A program made the translations under genes and the position numbers. From Mameliella sp. CS4 (GTDB lineage Bacteria; Pseudomonadota; Alphaproteobacteria; Rhodobacterales; Rhodobacteraceae), in contig NZ_JAHXRQ010000030.1 in the NCBI RefSeq assembly GCF_019392335.1, positions 1 through 46,499 of the forward strand: a DNA stretch of 46,499 nucleotides, in the 5' to 3' direction. Shown piece after piece: positions 44,269 to 46,499 of the stretch. The first letter of the stretch is position 1, and the number at the start of each line of letters is the position of its first letter. The notes under the pieces are model-generated. The model was not told where the DNA came from. It did no database searches and saw only the letters and a list, made by a program, of their open reading frames with translations.

Positions 44269-45425
44269 ATTACGGCACCTATTCCGTCACCCAATACGGC
44301 GGCATGATCGAAGACCGGCAGCGCCTGACCGCCTATACCGAGGCGCTGCGCGCCGCGATCACACCCGGGTGCACGGTGCTGGACCTTGGGGCCGGTTTCG
44401 GCTTTTTCGCGATCCTCGCCTGCAAATACGGCGCCGGCCGGGTGATCGCCGTGGAGCCGGCCGGGTCGATCGCCCTGGGGCCCGAAATGGCGCGCGCCAA
44501 CGGCTGCGCCGACCGCATCGAATTCATCCAGGGGGTCTCGCAGGACCTGGGCCCGGAGTATCGGGCGGATGTCATCATCGCCGATCTGCGGGGGGTGGTG
44601 CCGCTGTACACGCAGCATATTCCCACCATCGCCGATGCAAGGGCCCGTCTTCTGGACCCCGGCGGCGTGTTGATCACCCAATGTGACCGGTTGCGCTGCG
44701 CCCTGATCAGCGACGAGACGCTTGCGGAAGAGACCTTTCGCCCCTGGCAGGCGAACGGCATGGACCTCGACCTCTCCGCCGGCAGCCGGCTCGCCGTCAA
44801 CGCCGAGCGCAAGGTCTATGTCACACCGGATTCCGTGCTCTCGGACACGGCGGATTTCGCGACACTGGATTACCGGACGATCAGCGATCCGGATGTCTGT
44901 GGCCGTGTCACGCTGACCGCCGCCCGCGGCGCCCCGGCGCATGGCTTTCTCCTCTGGTTCGACGCGGAACTGGCGGGCGGACAGCGGTTTTCGAACGCCC
45001 CCGATCAGCCAAAACGGACCTACGGCCAGCTCTTCCTGCCCTTCGAGCGCCCGGTTGTCATGGCCGCGGGCGATACCGCCGAGATCGAGCTGGATTTCCG
45101 GCTGGTCCACGATGGGTACAACAAGACCTGGAAAACCCGCTTTGCCCGGGCCGGGGAGGCGGATCTGAAATTCTCCCAGTCGCTCGCGCTTGGCGATTTT
45201 GTCACCCCCGCGGATCTGCGCCGCCGGTCCGGCGCCCATGTGCCGCGGTCCACCGCCCGGCTGGAGCTCGACCGCTATTGCCTGTCGCGCTTCGACGGGG
45301 CGACCTCGCAGGCGACCATCGCGCGGGAGGCGACGGATCGCGCGCCGGGCCGGTTTGCCACCGAGGCCGAGGCGCTGGGGTATGTGGCCACCCTGGCCGC
45401 CCGCTACCATGACCCCGGACATTGA
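44265..45425 (+). CDS. PRMT-like SAM methyltransferase
   Basis: A 386-aa protein. The N-terminal YGGMIEDRQRLTAYTEALRA matches the PRMT pattern (Y....M..D..R...Y..ai), and motif I is VLDLGAGFGFFAILACKYGA with IAVEP as the acidic end of strand 2. The position of the double-Glu loop of true arginine methyltransferases reads IIADLRGVVPLYTQ, so the two Glu are absent. The C-terminal ~190 residues are beta-rich, like the PRMT barrel. It sits between the kinase and B1 in a lasso operon, and the core peptide has no Arg, so it probably modifies another group or another partner. A role as a tailoring enzyme is inference. Confidence 0.78.
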   Translation: MNYGTYSVTQYGGMIEDRQRLTAYTEALRAAITPGCTVLDLGAGFGFFAILACKYGAGRVIAVEPAGSIALGPEMARANGCADRIEFIQGVSQDLGPEYRADVIIADLRGVVPLYTQHIPTIADARARLLDPGGVLITQCDRLRCALISDETLAEETFRPWQANGMDLDLSAGSRLAVNAERKVYVTPDSVLSDTADFATLDYRTISDPDVCGRVTLTAARGAPAHGFLLWFDAELAGGQRFSNAPDQPKRTYGQLFLPFERPVVMAAGDTAEIELDFRLVHDGYNKTWKTRFARAGEADLKFSQSLALGDFVTPADLRRRSGAHVPRSTARLELDRYCLSRFDGATSQATIAREATDRAPGRFATEAEALGYVATLAARYHDPGH

Positions 45426-45522
45426 CAGAGACCTCTTCAGCCTGAAGCATTGCACCAATGGCACAGAGGGCTGGGACCGCCGCACAGTCGTCGCGTCCCG
45501 CCCGTGCCTGGAAGGACCCCGA

Positions 45523-45800
45523 ATGGACCAGAACACAGTTTACAAAACCCATCCCGAGGTGGTGTCGACCCAGACCGGCGATGAACTTGTCCTGCTCAGC
45601 TTCAAGACCGACCCTATTACGGCCTGAACCCGGTCGGCCTGCGCATCTGGGAGCTGCTTGGCGATGGCGCCTCGGTGAACACGCTCTGCGCCACGCTGGG
45701 GGCGGAATACGATGTCTCCGAAGAGGTGCTGCGCCGCGATATCCTGGCGGTGATGCCGGATCTCGACGCCCAGTCCCTGATCGTCGCGCAAGAGGCCTGA
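45523..45800 (+). pseudogene. Lasso B1 protein (PqqD-like RRE), frameshifted in a C3 run
   Basis: ATG 45523 with GGAAGGA upstream opens a frame VYKTHPEVVSTQTGDELVLL that ends after SFKTDPITA. One more C at 45612-45614 joins it to the second frame: YYGLNPVGLRIWELLGDGAS, YDVSEEVLRRDILAVMPDL, to stop 45800. The joined ~92-aa protein has the complete PqqD-like RiPP recognition element (YYGLN..G..IW.LL), which binds the leader and delivers it to B2. It starts 97 nt after the methyltransferase, and B2 follows 3 nt later. Without B1 the operon should be inactive, so a sequencing error is a strong alternative to gene decay. Confidence 0.8.
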
Positions 45801-45803
45801 TCC

Positions 45804-46217
45804 TTGCGGGCCCTGCGCAAGGTCACGCCGCGGCGGCTGGCCGATGTCGCCCGGGCCACGGTCCTGCTGGGCCGGGCGCGGCTGTGGGTCCGCCGGGGCA
45901 ACCTGGCGCGGGCCACCGGCATCGGCGATCCACAGGCCCCCTGGCCGGTGCTGGGCACCGCCGAGCGCCGCATCATCGACCGCGCCGCCTGGGCCATCGC
46001 GGTGGCGGCCCGCTATGTGCCCTGGCGCAGCGACTGCCTTGTACAGGCGCTGGCCGCCCGCGCCTGGCTGACCCGCCATGGCATCGAAAGCCGGCTGGTG
46101 CTCGGCGTCCCCGGCCAGAAAGGGCCCCGGTTCGAGGCCCATGCCTGGCTTCTCAGCCACGGGATCGCGGTGACCGGCGGCAACGTGGCGCGCTACAACG
46201 CCTTTCCCGGGGCCTGA
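45804..46217 (+). CDS. Lasso leader peptidase B2 (transglutaminase-like Cys protease)
   Basis: A 137-aa protein beginning at TTG 45804, 3 nt after the B1 stop. It carries the McjB C-terminal pattern WRSDCLVQALAARAWLTRHG with catalytic Cys78, then FEAHAWLLSHG with His113 as the second triad residue. The third (Asp) is not obvious, since the region after His reads VTGGNVARYN. It removes the leader from the precursor presented by B1, with ATP-dependent cyclisation by the C protein. It is the last recognised gene of the operon, followed by a 220-bp AT-rich gap containing ATTTTCCG/CGGAAAAT (46271-46291). Confidence 0.85.
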   Translation: MRALRKVTPRRLADVARATVLLGRARLWVRRGNLARATGIGDPQAPWPVLGTAERRIIDRAAWAIAVAARYVPWRSDCLVQALAARAWLTRHGIESRLVLGVPGQKGPRFEAHAWLLSHGIAVTGGNVARYNAFPGA

Positions 46218-46437
46218 GCCTGGCCACGAAACCCGCCAGGCGCCCGGACAAAAGCGCGCGGACGTCCCGGATTTTCCGAAACGCGGAAAATATGAGCAAG
46301 GGGGGCTTTTCGGATTCCCTCAAAGTCTTTAAGAAAAGATTAATCGACGTGCCCGTCGAAATGATTTGAAAATGTCCGGGTTCGGAAAGTGATCGAAACA
46401 GACAACCTAAATAAATTTATCCTTTTTTGGGGGCAGT

Positions 46438-46499
46438 ATGTTTGACGTCAGGACTCTTGATGAGACGGTAATTTCCGCCGGATCGTCGTACCGGAACGC
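46438..46499 (+). CDS. Start of an unidentified gene (partial, runs off right edge)
   Basis: ATG 46438 behind GGGGGCAG, reading MFDVRTLDETVISAGSSYRN to the edge. The upstream ~120 bp is AT-rich, as expected for a promoter. The fragment is too short to assign. Confidence 0.35.
   Translation, partial: MFDVRTLDETVISAGSSYRN

Noticed and set aside
46292..46369. 25-codon frame MSKGGFSDSLKVF after B2 as a second precursor
   Set aside because: No YxxP leader motif, no Thr before a core, and no ribosome site; it is probably chance in AT-rich sequence.
1..46499. tRNA, rRNA or transposase genes
   Set aside because: No T-loop-like or conserved rRNA sequence and no transposase motif was seen by eye; a tRNAscan or Rfam search would settle this.

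Overview
The window is high-GC and bacterial. Its gene content fits an alphaproteobacterium of the Rhodobacteraceae/Roseobacter type: a DUF2793 protein, RTX proteins with an attached Hint domain, many small sulfotransferases, and a lasso-peptide operon of the nucleotidyltransferase/HPr-kinase type. This placement is inferred from content. I see no rRNA, tRNA, CRISPR array or transposase.

Layout. (1) 1-4023: the N-terminal part of an RTX-Hint protein running off the left edge (minus), a small ferredoxin-like-fold candidate, a DUF2793 protein with a small partner, a run of hairpins, and a secreted PPC-like protein whose signal-peptide frame is broken. (2) 4405-20075: a surface-glycan locus. A minus-strand operon (gmd, GT4 glycosyltransferase, sulfotransferase/SGNH-like fusion, manC) makes and uses GDP-mannose-derived sugar. 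A plus-strand group follows (TPR-GT32, beta-sandwich protein, GT4-GT2 double transferase, sulfotransferase, FkbM methyltransferase split by a G-run), then a convergent sulfotransferase. (3) 20114-31302: six tandem minus-strand RTX proteins. All share a C-terminal RTX/type I secretion cassette. Five carry different N-terminal beta-solenoids and the sixth (1062 aa) carries a helical N-terminal domain. A seventh RTX protein, almost pure repeat, lies on the plus strand at 31634-32908. (4) 32905-38024: two more sulfotransferases and two GT4 glycosyltransferases, probably part of the same glycan programme. (5) 38293-46217: a complete lasso-peptide operon in the order nucleotidyltransferase, ABC exporter, cyclase (B-lactam synthetase-like), a 53-aa precursor, HPr-kinase-like kinase, PRMT-like methyltransferase, B1 (RRE, frameshifted as written) and B2 leader peptidase. 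A partial gene begins at 46438.

How it fits together. Regions 2 and 4 look like a sulfated, methylated cell-surface or exported polysaccharide system. The RTX array would supply calcium-binding secreted or surface proteins, although no type I secretion genes are in the window. The lasso operon is self-contained. Its most unusual points are the Met-rich core SGSIIGNENMGSMADEMG with no aromatic plug and no C-terminal Ser, a kinase with no obvious canonical target, and a PRMT-like methyltransferase that lacks the double-Glu motif while the core has no arginine. Three genes carry single-base frameshifts at homopolymers, so sequence error should be excluded before reading them as biology.
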